Source: Litorisediminicola beolgyonensis (lineage in GTDB: Bacteria > Pseudomonadota > Alphaproteobacteria > Rhodobacterales > Rhodobacteraceae). From it: a stretch of 64,000 nt of DNA. Below the pieces are notes generated by a model. It was not told the DNA's origin. It worked only from the letters and a program-made list of their open reading frames with translations, and did not search any database. Positions 43,613-52,539 of the stretch are shown piece by piece. The stretch is taken from positions 12,719 through 76,718 of the forward strand of contig NZ_JBHTMU010000018.1 of assembly GCF_042679605.1 (NCBI RefSeq), given 5' to 3'. Both the position numbers and the translations under genes were made by a program. Each line of letters begins with the position of its first letter. Position 1 is the first letter of the stretch.

Positions 43613-44077
43613 ATGTTCCGACGCTTCCTTCTCTGTTCCGGCACCGCCGCGCTGGTCAACCTCGCCGCCGGGTTCCTGTTTTACGGGGTGTTCGGTCTCG
43701 ACGGTCCGGTGACCTACCCGCTGTCGGTGGCGATGGCCTTCGCGGCAGGCATGGTCGTCAGTTTCGTGCTGAACAGACGCTACACCTACGAGGCCTCGGG
43801 ACGATCGATCTGGGTCGAGCTGCGGGATTTCTTCGGGGTCTCCATCGGCGGGCTGGTGATCACCACCGCGCTTGCCACCCTGATCAACCGCAGCCTCACA
43901 GAGCTCGGGGCGGAATTTGTCCCCCTCGGGACCGAGAGCTTCGCCCATATCTGCGCGGTGGGCCTGACCGCGATCTACAGCTTCATCGCGCATAAGCGCA
44001 TCAGCTTCCGCAAGGCGGAGAGCCACCCGCCCTCCGCCACACCCGCGCGGCCCGAGCCGCTCGTTTCCGCCGATTGA
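43613..44077 (+). CDS. GtrA family membrane protein
   Basis: A 154-residue protein with four membrane helices and the GtrA pattern (LLCSGTAALVNLAAGFLFY at the start, VSFVLNRRYTYEA about residue 50, YSFIAHKRISFRKA near the end). GtrA proteins are thought to flip polyprenyl-phosphate sugars across the inner membrane. It lies nine bases ahead of the flavoprotein gene and two genes after the GtrB-like one. Confidence 0.9.
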   Translation: MFRRFLLCSGTAALVNLAAGFLFYGVFGLDGPVTYPLSVAMAFAAGMVVSFVLNRRYTYEASGRSIWVELRDFFGVSIGGLVITTALATLINRSLTELGAEFVPLGTESFAHICAVGLTAIYSFIAHKRISFRKAESHPPSATPARPEPLVSAD

Positions 44078-44086
44078 AGGACCACC

Positions 44087-45673
44087 ATGACCCAACGCAC
44101 CGCGCTCATCATCGGCGGCGGCCCTGCGGGCCTGACCGCGGCCTATGAACTGGCCACCCGCACCGACATCAAGCCCATCGTGTTCGAGGCCGATATCCAG
44201 GTCGGCGGCATCTCGAAGACGGTGAACTACAAAGGCAACCGGATCGATATCGGCGGTCACCGGTTCTTTTCCAAATCCGACCGCGTGATGGATTGGTGGG
44301 CCGAGATCCTGCCGCTCGAAAAGGCCGCCTCGGACGAGAAAAACGCGATCACGCTGACCTATCACAACCGCCAGCACCAGATCGACGCGCCCGAGATCGG
44401 CGCAGATCCGGAGACCACCGACGAGGTGATGCTGGTGCGCAGCCGCGTGTCGCGCATCCTCTACGGGCGGAAATTCTACGACTACCCGATCAAGTTCTCT
44501 CTGCAGACCCTGTCCAATCTCGGTCTCGGCCGGTCGATGAAGATCTTCGCAAGTTACGGCAAGGCGCGGCTCGCGCCGATCAAGCCGGAAAAATCGCTGC
44601 GGGATTTCATCATCAACCGTTTCGGCCACGAGCTTTATGCGACCTTCTTCCGCGACTACACCGAGAAGGTCTGGGGCGTCCCCTGCGAGGATATTCCCGC
44701 CGATTGGGGCGCGCAGCGGATCAAGGGCGTCTCGATCACCGGGCTCATCAAGCACATGCTGAAGAAGCTGAAGCCGAGTGTCGGCGACGTGAAGCAGAAG
44801 GACGTGGAAACCTCGCTGATCGAGCGGTTCCTCTATCCCAAGCACGGGCCCGGCCAGCTCTGGGAAACCGTCGCCCGCAAGGTCGAAGAGCAGGGCGGCG
44901 AGGTCCGCATGGAGACCCGCGTCACCGGCATCCACCACGACGGCGGCAAGATCACCGCCATCGACATCGAGACCCCGGAGGGCACACAGGAGCGGATCGA
45001 GGGCGATCTGATTTTCTCGTCCATGCCGGTACAGGAGCTGATCCACGGCTGGGAGCCACCCGCGCCCGAGCCGGTGCGCGCCGTCTCGGACGGTCTGACC
45101 TACCGCGACTTCATCACCGTGGGCGTGCTTCTGAGGCGGCTGAAACTCGGCGGCGGCACCTCGGCGGCAGAGCTCGCCCGGAAGGTCCCGGACAACTGGA
45201 TCTACATTCAGGAGCCGGACGTGAAGGTCGGCCGCCTCCAGGTCTTCAACAACTGGTCGCCCTATCTCGTGGCGGACCCGGACACGATCTGGGTGGGTCT
45301 CGAATATTTCGTGAACGAGGGCGACGATTTCTGGACGATGGACGACGCGAAGATGCAGGCATTCGCGCTCGAGGAACTGGTCAAGCTCGGCGTCTGCGAT
45401 GCCGGGGATCACCTCGACAGCGTCGTCGTCCGCACGAAAAAGGCCTATCCCGCCTATTTCGGCACCTATGACCGCTTCGACGAGATCCGCGATTACGTGA
45501 TGCAGTTCGACAATTTCTACTGCGTGGGTCGGAACGGCATGCATCGCTACAACAACCAGGACCACTCGATCCTTTCGGCCATGGTCGCGGTGGACGGGCT
45601 CGAGGCGGGCCGCGATACCCGCGCCGAGATGTGGGAGATCAACACCGAAGAGGAATACCATGAGAGCAAGTGA
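44087..45673 (+). CDS. FAD-dependent oxidoreductase (amine-oxidase/UGM-like)
   Basis: A 528-residue flavoprotein. The dinucleotide-binding motif IIGGGPAGLTAAYELATR (residues 9-26) is followed by VGGISKTVNYKGNRIDIGGHRFFSKS, which resembles UDP-galactopyranose mutase, and an FAD-binding GRNGMHRYNNQDHS near the C-terminus. It may carry out a redox or ring-opening rearrangement of a sugar or a lipid-linked sugar. It overlaps the following membrane protein gene by 14 bases. A specific function cannot be assigned. Confidence 0.75.
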   Translation: MTQRTALIIGGGPAGLTAAYELATRTDIKPIVFEADIQVGGISKTVNYKGNRIDIGGHRFFSKSDRVMDWWAEILPLEKAASDEKNAITLTYHNRQHQIDAPEIGADPETTDEVMLVRSRVSRILYGRKFYDYPIKFSLQTLSNLGLGRSMKIFASYGKARLAPIKPEKSLRDFIINRFGHELYATFFRDYTEKVWGVPCEDIPADWGAQRIKGVSITGLIKHMLKKLKPSVGDVKQKDVETSLIERFLYPKHGPGQLWETVARKVEEQGGEVRMETRVTGIHHDGGKITAIDIETPEGTQERIEGDLIFSSMPVQELIHGWEPPAPEPVRAVSDGLTYRDFITVGVLLRRLKLGGGTSAAELARKVPDNWIYIQEPDVKVGRLQVFNNWSPYLVADPDTIWVGLEYFVNEGDDFWTMDDAKMQAFALEELVKLGVCDAGDHLDSVVVRTKKAYPAYFGTYDRFDEIRDYVMQFDNFYCVGRNGMHRYNNQDHSILSAMVAVDGLEAGRDTRAEMWEINTEEEYHESK

Positions 45674-47555
45674 TCCCGCGCCGCGGATCACGCTTTCGTC
45701 GCGCGACGGGCTGCTGGCGCTTCTGGCGCTGGCGGCGCTGCATCTGGCCTTCCGGCCCTATCTCGGGATCGTGCAGGACGCCCATCTCTACGCCGCGCAG
45801 GCGCTTGCGCGCCTTGGTGCGGGTACGATCGGGCAGGATCTCTACTTCGCCTACGGCAACCAGGACAGCTTCGCGCCCTTCACGCGGCTCTACGCGCCGC
45901 TCGTGGGGGCGCTGGGGCTCTCGCCCGCGCATATGGCGCTCTGGGCTCTGGGGCTTGCGCTCTGGCTCGCCGCGCTGATCGCGCTCTGCCGAACGGTCTT
46001 CGGTCCCACGCGCCGGGCTTTCGTGGCCGTGGCGCTCGTGCTCGCGCTGAACGCGGGCTACGGCAACGGCATCCTGACCTATGGCGAGCCCTTCGTGACC
46101 CCGCGCCTCTTCGCCGAGGCGGCGGCGCTTCTGGCGGTGACGCTGACGCTCCGGCGTCTTTGGATCGGAGCGGGCCTCGCCGCGCTCCTGACCTGCGCGC
46201 TGCACCCGTTGACGGGGCTCGGCACGCTGGCGCTGGTCCTCTGGCTCGCGCTCGGCTCGCCGCTGCGCTTTGCCGTCATCGCGGCGGTCGGCATCGGGCT
46301 GATGATGGTGTTCGCGGTCCTCGGACTGGGCCCCTTTCCCTGGCTCTTCGAGCGGATCAACGACGATTGGTTCGCGCATCTCCAGACCCTCGACAGCATC
46401 ACGCTTCTGACCGAATGGCGCCCGCTGGTCGCGATAACCGCCGTCGCTCTGCCGGTCGTAGCACTCCTGATCACTCGCGCCGAGGGCGCGCCCCTAGAGC
46501 GCCGCCTCGCAAACGCGGCGCTTGTGCTCGCCGCACTGGGTCTCGCCGTCTCACTGGTCGGAGGCGATCTTCTACAGAACCGTCTGGTGATCGGGCTTCA
46601 GCCCTGGCGCGTCGCGCTTTGGGCCACGCTCTTCGGAAACCTGCTGCTCGCGCCGCTGATCCTTTCGGGCCCCGAGCGCTGGCGTCGGCTTCTGGCGTTC
46701 GCCGCGCTGGTGGCGGCGCTCGAGCATCTGACCGGCCTGCGTGGCCTCGCCTCGGCCTGCGCCGCGCTCGGAGCGGGGCTCGCCTATCTGCTCAGATCGC
46801 GAAACTCGGCCCCGATCCGGATCCTGTCGCTGCTTCCGGTGGCCGCGGGTCTCTTCTTCCTGCTCGCGGGGCTTGCCGTGAAGCTGACCGGTGCCGCGCC
46901 GCTCTCGGTCACGCTGAACGGCGTCGACCGGCTGCCCGCTGACTACCTGCTGCGCAGTCTCGCCGCCGCGCTTGCCTTGGCCGCCCTGACCATGCGGCTT
47001 GCGCCCGTGCTCCGGACCGGCTTGATCGCCGCCGCGCTGCTCTTCGCCGTGATGCCCATCGACCAGCGCAGCGAGATGCGGCGCTGGTCCGAAGGTCCGA
47101 CGACGCTCGACGCCGGGACGGCGGAGCTGTTGCGGTCCGGCGCCGTCTACTGGGAGGGGCAGCTTGCGGCGCAATGGTTCATGCTCAACGCGGCCAATTA
47201 CTACAGCTGCCGTCAATCCGCCGGGGTCGCCTTTTTCGAAGGTCTCGCGGTCGAACATGCCCGACGCGCCTCCGGGCTGGCCGGGCTGAACACCATCGAC
47301 CTGGCCGACACGGCGGCCTCCGGCTGCCCGATGCGCGCGGACCCTAAGGCCAAGGGCCCGGCGGACCCGGCGCAACTCGATGCCGCCTGCCGCGCGCTGC
47401 CCGATCTCGATCTCATGGTCCTCGAGGCCGAACTTCCCGGCGCTGTGCACCGGTTCGACCTGCCCGTCCCGATCGTTCGCGAAACGGCCGATGGCACGCG
47501 CGAGGCCCAGCCGGTGGCCAGCTACCATGTCTACGCGTGCGAGGGTCGCAGATGA
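45660..47555 (+). CDS. Large polytopic membrane protein (possible GT-C transferase)
   Basis: A 631-residue protein with about twelve or more hydrophobic segments and a periplasmic C-terminal part (about 480-631) holding several cysteines. An aspartate occurs in the first loop (IVQDAHLYAAQAL), as in GT-C enzymes, and FAYGNQDSFAPFTRL follows. It ends the rightward glycosylation run. It could be the transferase that puts the lipid-linked sugar on its acceptor. No family was recognised with confidence. Confidence 0.6.
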   Translation: MRASDPAPRITLSSRDGLLALLALAALHLAFRPYLGIVQDAHLYAAQALARLGAGTIGQDLYFAYGNQDSFAPFTRLYAPLVGALGLSPAHMALWALGLALWLAALIALCRTVFGPTRRAFVAVALVLALNAGYGNGILTYGEPFVTPRLFAEAAALLAVTLTLRRLWIGAGLAALLTCALHPLTGLGTLALVLWLALGSPLRFAVIAAVGIGLMMVFAVLGLGPFPWLFERINDDWFAHLQTLDSITLLTEWRPLVAITAVALPVVALLITRAEGAPLERRLANAALVLAALGLAVSLVGGDLLQNRLVIGLQPWRVALWATLFGNLLLAPLILSGPERWRRLLAFAALVAALEHLTGLRGLASACAALGAGLAYLLRSRNSAPIRILSLLPVAAGLFFLLAGLAVKLTGAAPLSVTLNGVDRLPADYLLRSLAAALALAALTMRLAPVLRTGLIAAALLFAVMPIDQRSEMRRWSEGPTTLDAGTAELLRSGAVYWEGQLAAQWFMLNAANYYSCRQSAGVAFFEGLAVEHARRASGLAGLNTIDLADTAASGCPMRADPKAKGPADPAQLDAACRALPDLDLMVLEAELPGAVHRFDLPVPIVRETADGTREAQPVASYHVYACEGRR

Positions 47556-47624
47556 CCGAAGCGCGATCCGAGCGCCCGGGTCATGAGAACAAAATCTGCT
47601 GTCTGAAAAGGGACTAACGAAGGT

Positions 47625-47664
47625 GTTACGCGACCGGCCCTCCCTGTTCTGGAGGCCGCGTAAC
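47625..47664. terminator. Bidirectional terminator-like hairpin between convergent genes
   Basis: GTTACGCG (47625-47632) pairs with CGCGTAAC (47657-47664), with an inner GGCCCTCC/GGAGGC stem around CTGTTCT. It lies between the end of the rightward run (47555) and the end of the leftward small gene (47670). There is a T-rich stretch just beyond the right arm, so it probably ends transcription from both sides. Confidence 0.6.
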
Positions 47665-47669
47665 CCGTA

Positions 47670-47873
47670 TTAAGCTTCTTTTTCGGCCGTCTGGACCATC
47701 TGGCACTTCCAGCTCGAGATCCGCATGTTGGGATGCTGGTTCACCCATTTCGCCAGCTCGGGCTGCGCGCCCATCATGCAGGCCATCGGTGTGACGTCGG
47801 TATACAGCATGCTGCGCTCCTGGCATTCGTTCGGAGCCGTGCTCAGGCATGCGACAAAAAGAAGTTCGATCAT
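47670..47873 (-). CDS. Small conserved cysteine-containing protein
   Basis: A 67-residue protein with four cysteines (VACLSTAPNECQERSM, MACMMGAQPE, SWKCQMV). It has no clear signal peptide, although the first ten residues are hydrophobic. A good ribosome site (AGGAG) precedes the ATG. Similar small proteins occur widely in Rhodobacteraceae without known function. It stands alone between two operons. Confidence 0.6.
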   Translation of the reverse strand: MIELLFVACLSTAPNECQERSMLYTDVTPMACMMGAQPELAKWVNQHPNMRISSWKCQMVQTAEKEA

Positions 47874-47909
47874 AGAATACTCCTGTCAATTCCGCCGTAA
47901 GTCGTAATC

Positions 47910-47936
47910 CCTTAACTACATCACGCGCCGTTAAGG
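47910..47936. promoter_or_regulatory. Inverted repeat in divergent intergenic region
   Basis: CCTTAAC (47910-47916) and GTTAAGG (47930-47936) are a perfect 7-bp inverted repeat with a 13-base spacer, upstream of both the small cysteine protein and the histidine kinase. The spacing does not fit a CtrA box. Confidence 0.3.
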
Positions 47937-47960
47937 TCCCGTGAACCGACCGCCCTTTCC

Positions 47961-47977
47961 ATGCTGCACTGCAGCAT
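47961..47977. promoter_or_regulatory. 17-bp palindrome upstream of histidine kinase
   Basis: ATGCTGCA and TGCAGCAT flank one base: perfect 8-bp arms, 79 bases before the kinase start. Probably an operator; the regulator is unknown but could be the response regulator at 49713. Confidence 0.4.
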
Positions 47978-48056
47978 ATTGCTCAAATCGAAGGCGGTCA
48001 GAACGTATTAGCCCGGAAAATGGGCGTCAGTTTGATCGAAAAAGGACCGCTCACCC

Positions 48057-49640
48057 GTGTTCACGCGTCGTTTCCTGTCGCTCAAGGCAAGGTTCGGTCT
48101 GGGCGCGTTTGCGCTCGGGCTGGTGGCGCTGTTGACCGCGACGATCATGGTCGTGGGGATGCAGCGCGTGTCGCAGCGGCTCGACGCGGCCTTAAACGCC
48201 GAGACGCGAATCGAACGCTACGCCGCGCTTTCGACCCAGGTGTCGACCTTCATCGTCGTCGCCGCCGAGGCCGTCCAGACCCGCAGGCCCGCCGAGGTGC
48301 GGCGCGACCGGCTGGCCTCGGTGACCGAGCGCATCCTCACCACCTTCGCGCGGCTCCGCACCGATCTGGAAGCCGCGGTGGAAGAAGCCCGCTCGCTTGG
48401 CATCGACGAGCAGTCCCGCCGCGCCACGCAATCCATCGGCATCGCGCGGATGGAGGCGCTCTTTCGCTCGACCACCGACGGATTCTTGTCGGACAGCGCC
48501 GACCCGGAACGCCTGCAAGGTTTCCTGGACATCTTCGCCACCGGCTTCGATCCGCTCCTGAACGGGGTCGTCATCGACGAGAAGCGCGCCCGCGACGCGA
48601 TCCTTGCCGGGATTTCCGATCTGCGCCGCACGCTGATCCTGACCGCCCTTGGCGTGGCCGCCGCGACGCTCTGCCTTCTCGCGCTCTTCTACTGGGGGCT
48701 CGTGCGCCCGCAATTCCGCCGCCTCGACCTGCTCCGTGACGCCGCCCAGCGGATCGGGCGAGAGGATTTCGCCGTCGCGCTGCCGGTCACCCGCCCCGAC
48801 GAGATCGGCGGGCTCTTTTCCGAGACCAACCGCATGGCCTCGGCCCTGGCCGAGCGCAAGAGCGCGGTGGAGAGCGAATGGACGCGGCTGAACGAGGTGA
48901 TCGCCGAGCGCACCGCCGAGCTGCGCGCGGCCAATGACCGGCTGGCCAAGACCGACGAGGACCGCCGCAGGTTCTTCGCCGACATCTCGCACGAGCTGCG
49001 GACGCCGCTGACGGTCATCCTGATGGAAGCGCAGATCGGTCAGGCCGGCGCCCCGGAAAGCCGCACCGCCTTTGCCACGATCGAGACCCGCGCGCGCAGG
49101 CTGAACCGGCGGATCGACGACCTCCTGCGCGTCGCCCGCTCGGAATCGGGGCAGTTGGCGCTCGACGCGCAGCCGCTCGACCTCGCGCAGGTGATGGAGG
49201 AGGTGATCGAGGAGACCGCCGCCGAGCTCGACAATGCCGGGCTGCGCCTGACCTCCGAGGCCCCTGCCCCGGTGCCGGTGACCGGCGATCCGAACTGGCT
49301 GCGGCAGGTCGTGGCCGGTCTGGTCCGGAACGCGGTGCGCCACGCGAGATCCGGCGGCCGGCTCCATATCGCGGCAACCGTCCAGGGCAGTGAAGGACGG
49401 ATCGCGGTCAGCGACAACGGTCCGGGCCTCTCCGACGATCCGTCCGCGCTCTTCGAGCGGTTCAAGCAGGCCGGCGAGGCGCGCGCGCAGGGCTTCGGGA
49501 TCGGACTGGCGCTGGCGCGCTGGGTGACCGAGGCACAGGGCGGGCGGATCGCGGCGGAAAGCCCCCTGCCCCGCCATGCGGCCCTGGGCGAGGCCCCCGG
49601 CACCCGCATCTCGGTCAGCCTGCCGCTCCGCGACACCTGA
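48057..49640 (+). CDS. Sensor histidine kinase
   Basis: A 527-residue membrane kinase: two membrane helices (about 12-35 and about 190-213) around a periplasmic alpha-helical sensor domain, a HAMP linker (about 215-270), a HisKA domain with the phospho-acceptor box ISHELRTPLTVI (about residue 310), and a HATPase domain with N (VRNAVRHA) and G boxes (VSDNGPGL, GFGIGLAL). The start is GTG with AAGGA about ten bases upstream. It lies ahead of the response regulator and the pqq operon and probably pairs with the regulator. Confidence 0.9.
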   Translation: MFTRRFLSLKARFGLGAFALGLVALLTATIMVVGMQRVSQRLDAALNAETRIERYAALSTQVSTFIVVAAEAVQTRRPAEVRRDRLASVTERILTTFARLRTDLEAAVEEARSLGIDEQSRRATQSIGIARMEALFRSTTDGFLSDSADPERLQGFLDIFATGFDPLLNGVVIDEKRARDAILAGISDLRRTLILTALGVAAATLCLLALFYWGLVRPQFRRLDLLRDAAQRIGREDFAVALPVTRPDEIGGLFSETNRMASALAERKSAVESEWTRLNEVIAERTAELRAANDRLAKTDEDRRRFFADISHELRTPLTVILMEAQIGQAGAPESRTAFATIETRARRLNRRIDDLLRVARSESGQLALDAQPLDLAQVMEEVIEETAAELDNAGLRLTSEAPAPVPVTGDPNWLRQVVAGLVRNAVRHARSGGRLHIAATVQGSEGRIAVSDNGPGLSDDPSALFERFKQAGEARAQGFGIGLALARWVTEAQGGRIAAESPLPRHAALGEAPGTRISVSLPLRDT

Positions 49641-49712
49641 CCGCGCCCGGGGCACCGCCTACACCCATCGGCGCGCTTTCACACGGGCCCCAGCCGCCCT
49701 ACTCTCTCGCCC

Positions 49713-50408
49713 ATGACACGGCCCCGCATCCTCATCGTCGACGACGACCCCGAGATCACCTCGGCGCTGTCGCGCGGCCTGGCGCTGCATGGCTACGACA
49801 CGATCGCGACCCAGCGCGCCGACACCGCTCTCGACCGGCTGATGGAGGCGACGCCCGACGCCGCGATCATCGACGTGATGATCGGCGCCGATAGCGGGAT
49901 CGACCTTGTCCGCGCGATCCGGGGACGCGGCCTGACCCTGCCGGTGGTCATGCTTTCGGCGCTTTCCGAGGTCGAGGACCGCGCCGCCGGGCTCGAAGCC
50001 GGGGCGGATGACTACATCGTCAAGCCCTTCTCCTTCGACGAGCTGATCGCGCGGCTCAAGGTGCAGGAGCGCCGCGCCGAGGCCGCCCGCCCGCGTCCCG
50101 CAAGCTTCGACCCCATCACCCGAACGCTCACGCTGGGGCCCCACAGCGCGCAGCTGACCGAGCGGGAAGGCGATCTTCTGAACCTTCTCCTCGACCACGC
50201 GCCCGAGGTTCTGTCCCGCGGTCAGATCTTCGACGCGCTCTGGGGTGCGGACGGGTCGAGCAACGAAAACATCGTCGATGTCTATCTCGGCTACCTGCGC
50301 AAGAAACTCGGCGCCGAAGAGGATTTCGGATTTCAGATCAAGACCTTGCGCAACAAGGGCTTCACTCTCGACGGCCGCATCCCGCTTCGTTCGGCACCTT
50401 CGTCCTAA
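49713..50408 (+). CDS. OmpR-family response regulator
   Basis: A 231-residue regulator with a receiver domain (about 1-120: acidic pair VDDDPE, phospho-acceptor region IIDVMIGAD and conserved lysine VKPFSFDEL) and a C-terminal winged-helix DNA-binding domain (about 130-228: LTEREGDLLNLLL, VYLGYLRKKLG). No ribosome site is obvious. It is followed by pqqA after 104 bp, so this pair may control PQQ synthesis or the methanol/alcohol oxidation genes, as in related two-component systems of methylotrophs. Confidence 0.9.
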   Translation: MTRPRILIVDDDPEITSALSRGLALHGYDTIATQRADTALDRLMEATPDAAIIDVMIGADSGIDLVRAIRGRGLTLPVVMLSALSEVEDRAAGLEAGADDYIVKPFSFDELIARLKVQERRAEAARPRPASFDPITRTLTLGPHSAQLTEREGDLLNLLLDHAPEVLSRGQIFDALWGADGSSNENIVDVYLGYLRKKLGAEEDFGFQIKTLRNKGFTLDGRIPLRSAPSS

Positions 50409-50512
50409 GACCAATGGCGTAGCCGATCTTAGATTATAAGAGTCGCTTTGCGCCCGCTTCTCCCCCATCTTCAGCCTGTCCGAAAATGAAATCCTGTGAG
50501 GAGGACCAACCC

Positions 50513-50602
50513 ATGGCATGGACCAAGCCTGTGATCCGCGAAATCGAGTGCGGCATGGAAATCAACATGTATGGCCCGGAAGAGGACGGCGTCCTGTTCT
50601 GA
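50513..50602 (+). CDS. pqqA: PQQ precursor peptide PqqA
   Basis: A 29-residue ribosomal peptide that supplies the glutamate and tyrosine that become pyrroloquinoline quinone. The strictly conserved Glu and Tyr appear as E-I-N-M-Y (Glu16, Tyr20). A strong ribosome site (GAGGAGG) lies about nine bases upstream. It is the first gene of the pqqABCDE run. No pqqF protease is present, so the peptide must be cut by a protease encoded elsewhere. Confidence 0.95.
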   Translation: MAWTKPVIREIECGMEINMYGPEEDGVLF

Positions 50603-50624
50603 TCGCCCGGCGCGGGAGGAACCA

Positions 50625-51521
50625 ATGACTTTCCGCGCAATGATTCTGGGGGCGGCCGCCGGTGGTGGCCTCCCCCAATGGAACTGCGGATGCGAGAACT
50701 GCAATCTCGCCCGCGCCGGACAGATACCGGCCCAGACCCAGTCCTCGCTTGCCGTGACCGGCAATGGCATCGACTGGGCCATCCTGAACGCATCGCCCGA
50801 CATTCGCGCCCAGATGGCCGCCGCGCCGCCGCTGCATCCGACGGATCTGCGCGCGTTGTCGCTCTCGTCCGTCCTGGTGACGAACGGCGATATCGACCAT
50901 GTCGCGGGGCTTCTGACCCTGCGCGAAATGCAACCCTTCACGCTCTTCGCGACGCGCGGCATCCACGAGGTGATCGACGAGAACCCGATTTTCAACGCGG
51001 TCAACCGCGAGGTCGTGCCCCGCCGCACGGTGACCCTCGACGCCCCGACCGAGATCGCGCCCGGCCTGACCGCGACGCTCTTTGCGGTGCCCGGGAAGGT
51101 GCCGCTCTATCTCGAAGGCGACGAGGTCCAGACCGATCTGATCGGCGAACAGACCGTGGGCGTCGAGCTGCGCGCCGGTGGGCAAACCGCCTATTACATC
51201 CCCGGCTGCGCGCTTCTGAACGACGATCTGCGCGCCCGGCTCAAAGGCGCCTCGACGCTCTTTTTCGACGGCACGCTCTGGGCCGATGACGAGATGGTGC
51301 AGCAGGGTCTCGGCCAGAAGACCGGCAAGCGCATGGGCCACATGAGCATGTCCGGGCCGGACGGGTCGCTCGCCGCGTTCGAGGGGCTCGACATCGGCCG
51401 CAAGGTCTATGTGCACATGAACAACACCAACCCTGTCCTGCGCCCCGCCTCGCCCGAACGGGCCGAAGCCGAGGCGCGCGGATGGATCATCGGACAGGAC
51501 GGAATGGAGATCACCCTATGA
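50625..51521 (+). CDS. pqqB: PQQ biosynthesis protein PqqB
   Basis: A 298-residue metallo-beta-lactamase-fold enzyme that hydroxylates the tyrosine of the PQQ intermediate. The N-terminal LGAAAGGGLPQWNCGCENC segment and the metal-binding TNGDIDHVAG (about residue 93) are typical. The ATG at 50625 follows a GGAGG ribosome site; an upstream in-frame start would give an 18-residue extension. It overlaps pqqC by four bases. Confidence 0.94.
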   Translation: MTFRAMILGAAAGGGLPQWNCGCENCNLARAGQIPAQTQSSLAVTGNGIDWAILNASPDIRAQMAAAPPLHPTDLRALSLSSVLVTNGDIDHVAGLLTLREMQPFTLFATRGIHEVIDENPIFNAVNREVVPRRTVTLDAPTEIAPGLTATLFAVPGKVPLYLEGDEVQTDLIGEQTVGVELRAGGQTAYYIPGCALLNDDLRARLKGASTLFFDGTLWADDEMVQQGLGQKTGKRMGHMSMSGPDGSLAAFEGLDIGRKVYVHMNNTNPVLRPASPERAEAEARGWIIGQDGMEITL

Positions 51522-52267
51522 CCCAGAGCCGCGATGCCTTCGAAGCGCGCCTGCGCCAGATCGGCGCCGACCGCTACCACGACAAGCACCCGTTCCATCA
51601 CCTGCTGCATGGCGGCGGCTGCACGCCCGACCAGGTGCGCGCCTGGGTGATCAACCGCTACTATTACCAGCATTCGATCCCGATGAAGGACGCGGCCTTC
51701 ATGTCCCGCGTCGAAGACCCAGACCTCCGCCGTCAATGGCGCTCGCGCATCGAGGATCACGACGGAACAGAGACGAATCCGGGCGGAATCCGCCGCTGGC
51801 TGAAGCTGGCCGAAGCGGTCGGCCTCGACCCCGAGTACGTCTCCTCGACCGAGGGCGTCCTGCCCGCGACCAAGTTTGCCGTGGATGCCTATGTGCGTTT
51901 TGTGCGGGAAAAGACCCTGCTCGAGGCCGTCGCGGCCTCGCTCACCGAGCTATTCGCGCCCGCGATCCACAAGAACCGCATCGCCGGGCTTCTGCAGAAT
52001 TACGACTTCGCCGATGATAGCTCGCTCAGCTATTTCCAGAACCGCCTGAAGGAAGCACCCAAGGACGTGGCCTTCGGTCTGGCCTGGGTGCTCGATCATG
52101 CCGACACGCAGGAAAAGCAGGACGCTGCCGCCAAGGCGCTGACCTTCAAGACCGACGTGCTCTGGTCGCAGCTGGACGCGCTCCACGCCGCCTATGTCGA
52201 GCCGGGCCGTATCCCGCCCGGCGCCTGGCAACCCGGCACCGGGCTTCTCGACGCCAAGGCGGCGTGA
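51518..52267 (+). CDS. pqqC: Pyrroloquinoline-quinone synthase PqqC
   Basis: A 249-residue all-helical oxidase catalysing the last steps of PQQ formation. Conserved blocks are YHDKHPFHHLLHGG (about residue 20), VINRYYYQHSIPMKDAAF (about residue 45) and SLTELFAPAIHKNR. The ATG overlaps the pqqB stop. It ends one base into pqqD. Confidence 0.95.
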   Translation: MTQSRDAFEARLRQIGADRYHDKHPFHHLLHGGGCTPDQVRAWVINRYYYQHSIPMKDAAFMSRVEDPDLRRQWRSRIEDHDGTETNPGGIRRWLKLAEAVGLDPEYVSSTEGVLPATKFAVDAYVRFVREKTLLEAVAASLTELFAPAIHKNRIAGLLQNYDFADDSSLSYFQNRLKEAPKDVAFGLAWVLDHADTQEKQDAAAKALTFKTDVLWSQLDALHAAYVEPGRIPPGAWQPGTGLLDAKAA

Positions 52268-52539
52268 TGGACGCCGACGCCATCCCCTACCTGCCGCGCG
52301 GCGTCCGCATCCATCGCGACCGCGTCCGCGAGGCCTGGGTGCTGCTTGCGCCCGAACGCGCGATCACGCTCGACCAGGTGGCGCATGCGGTGTTGTCCGA
52401 AGTCGATGGAGAGCGCTCCTTCGGCGCGATTTGCGCTGCGTTAGGGTCGAAATACAACGCGCCCGAAGAGGAGATCGCCAAGGACAGCGCGGGTTTCCTG
52501 AAGGCGCTCAAAGACCGCAGATTCCTGGAGGTCCGCTGA
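52267..52539 (+). CDS. pqqD: PqqD peptide chaperone
   Basis: A 90-residue protein that binds PqqA and presents it to PqqE. The family motif PRGVRIHRDRVREAWVLLAPER and AHAVLSEVDGERS (about residues 38-50) are seen. ATG at 52267 shares its A with the pqqC stop; a GTG three bases earlier is an alternative. The stop overlaps the pqqE start by one base. Confidence 0.93.
   Translation: MDADAIPYLPRGVRIHRDRVREAWVLLAPERAITLDQVAHAVLSEVDGERSFGAICAALGSKYNAPEEEIAKDSAGFLKALKDRRFLEVR

Noticed and set aside
50405..50432. CTAAGA/TCTTAG inverted repeat after the response regulator stop
   Set aside because: Only 6-bp arms with a 16-base loop; could occur by chance, and it is not clear whether it belongs to a terminator or the pqq promoter.
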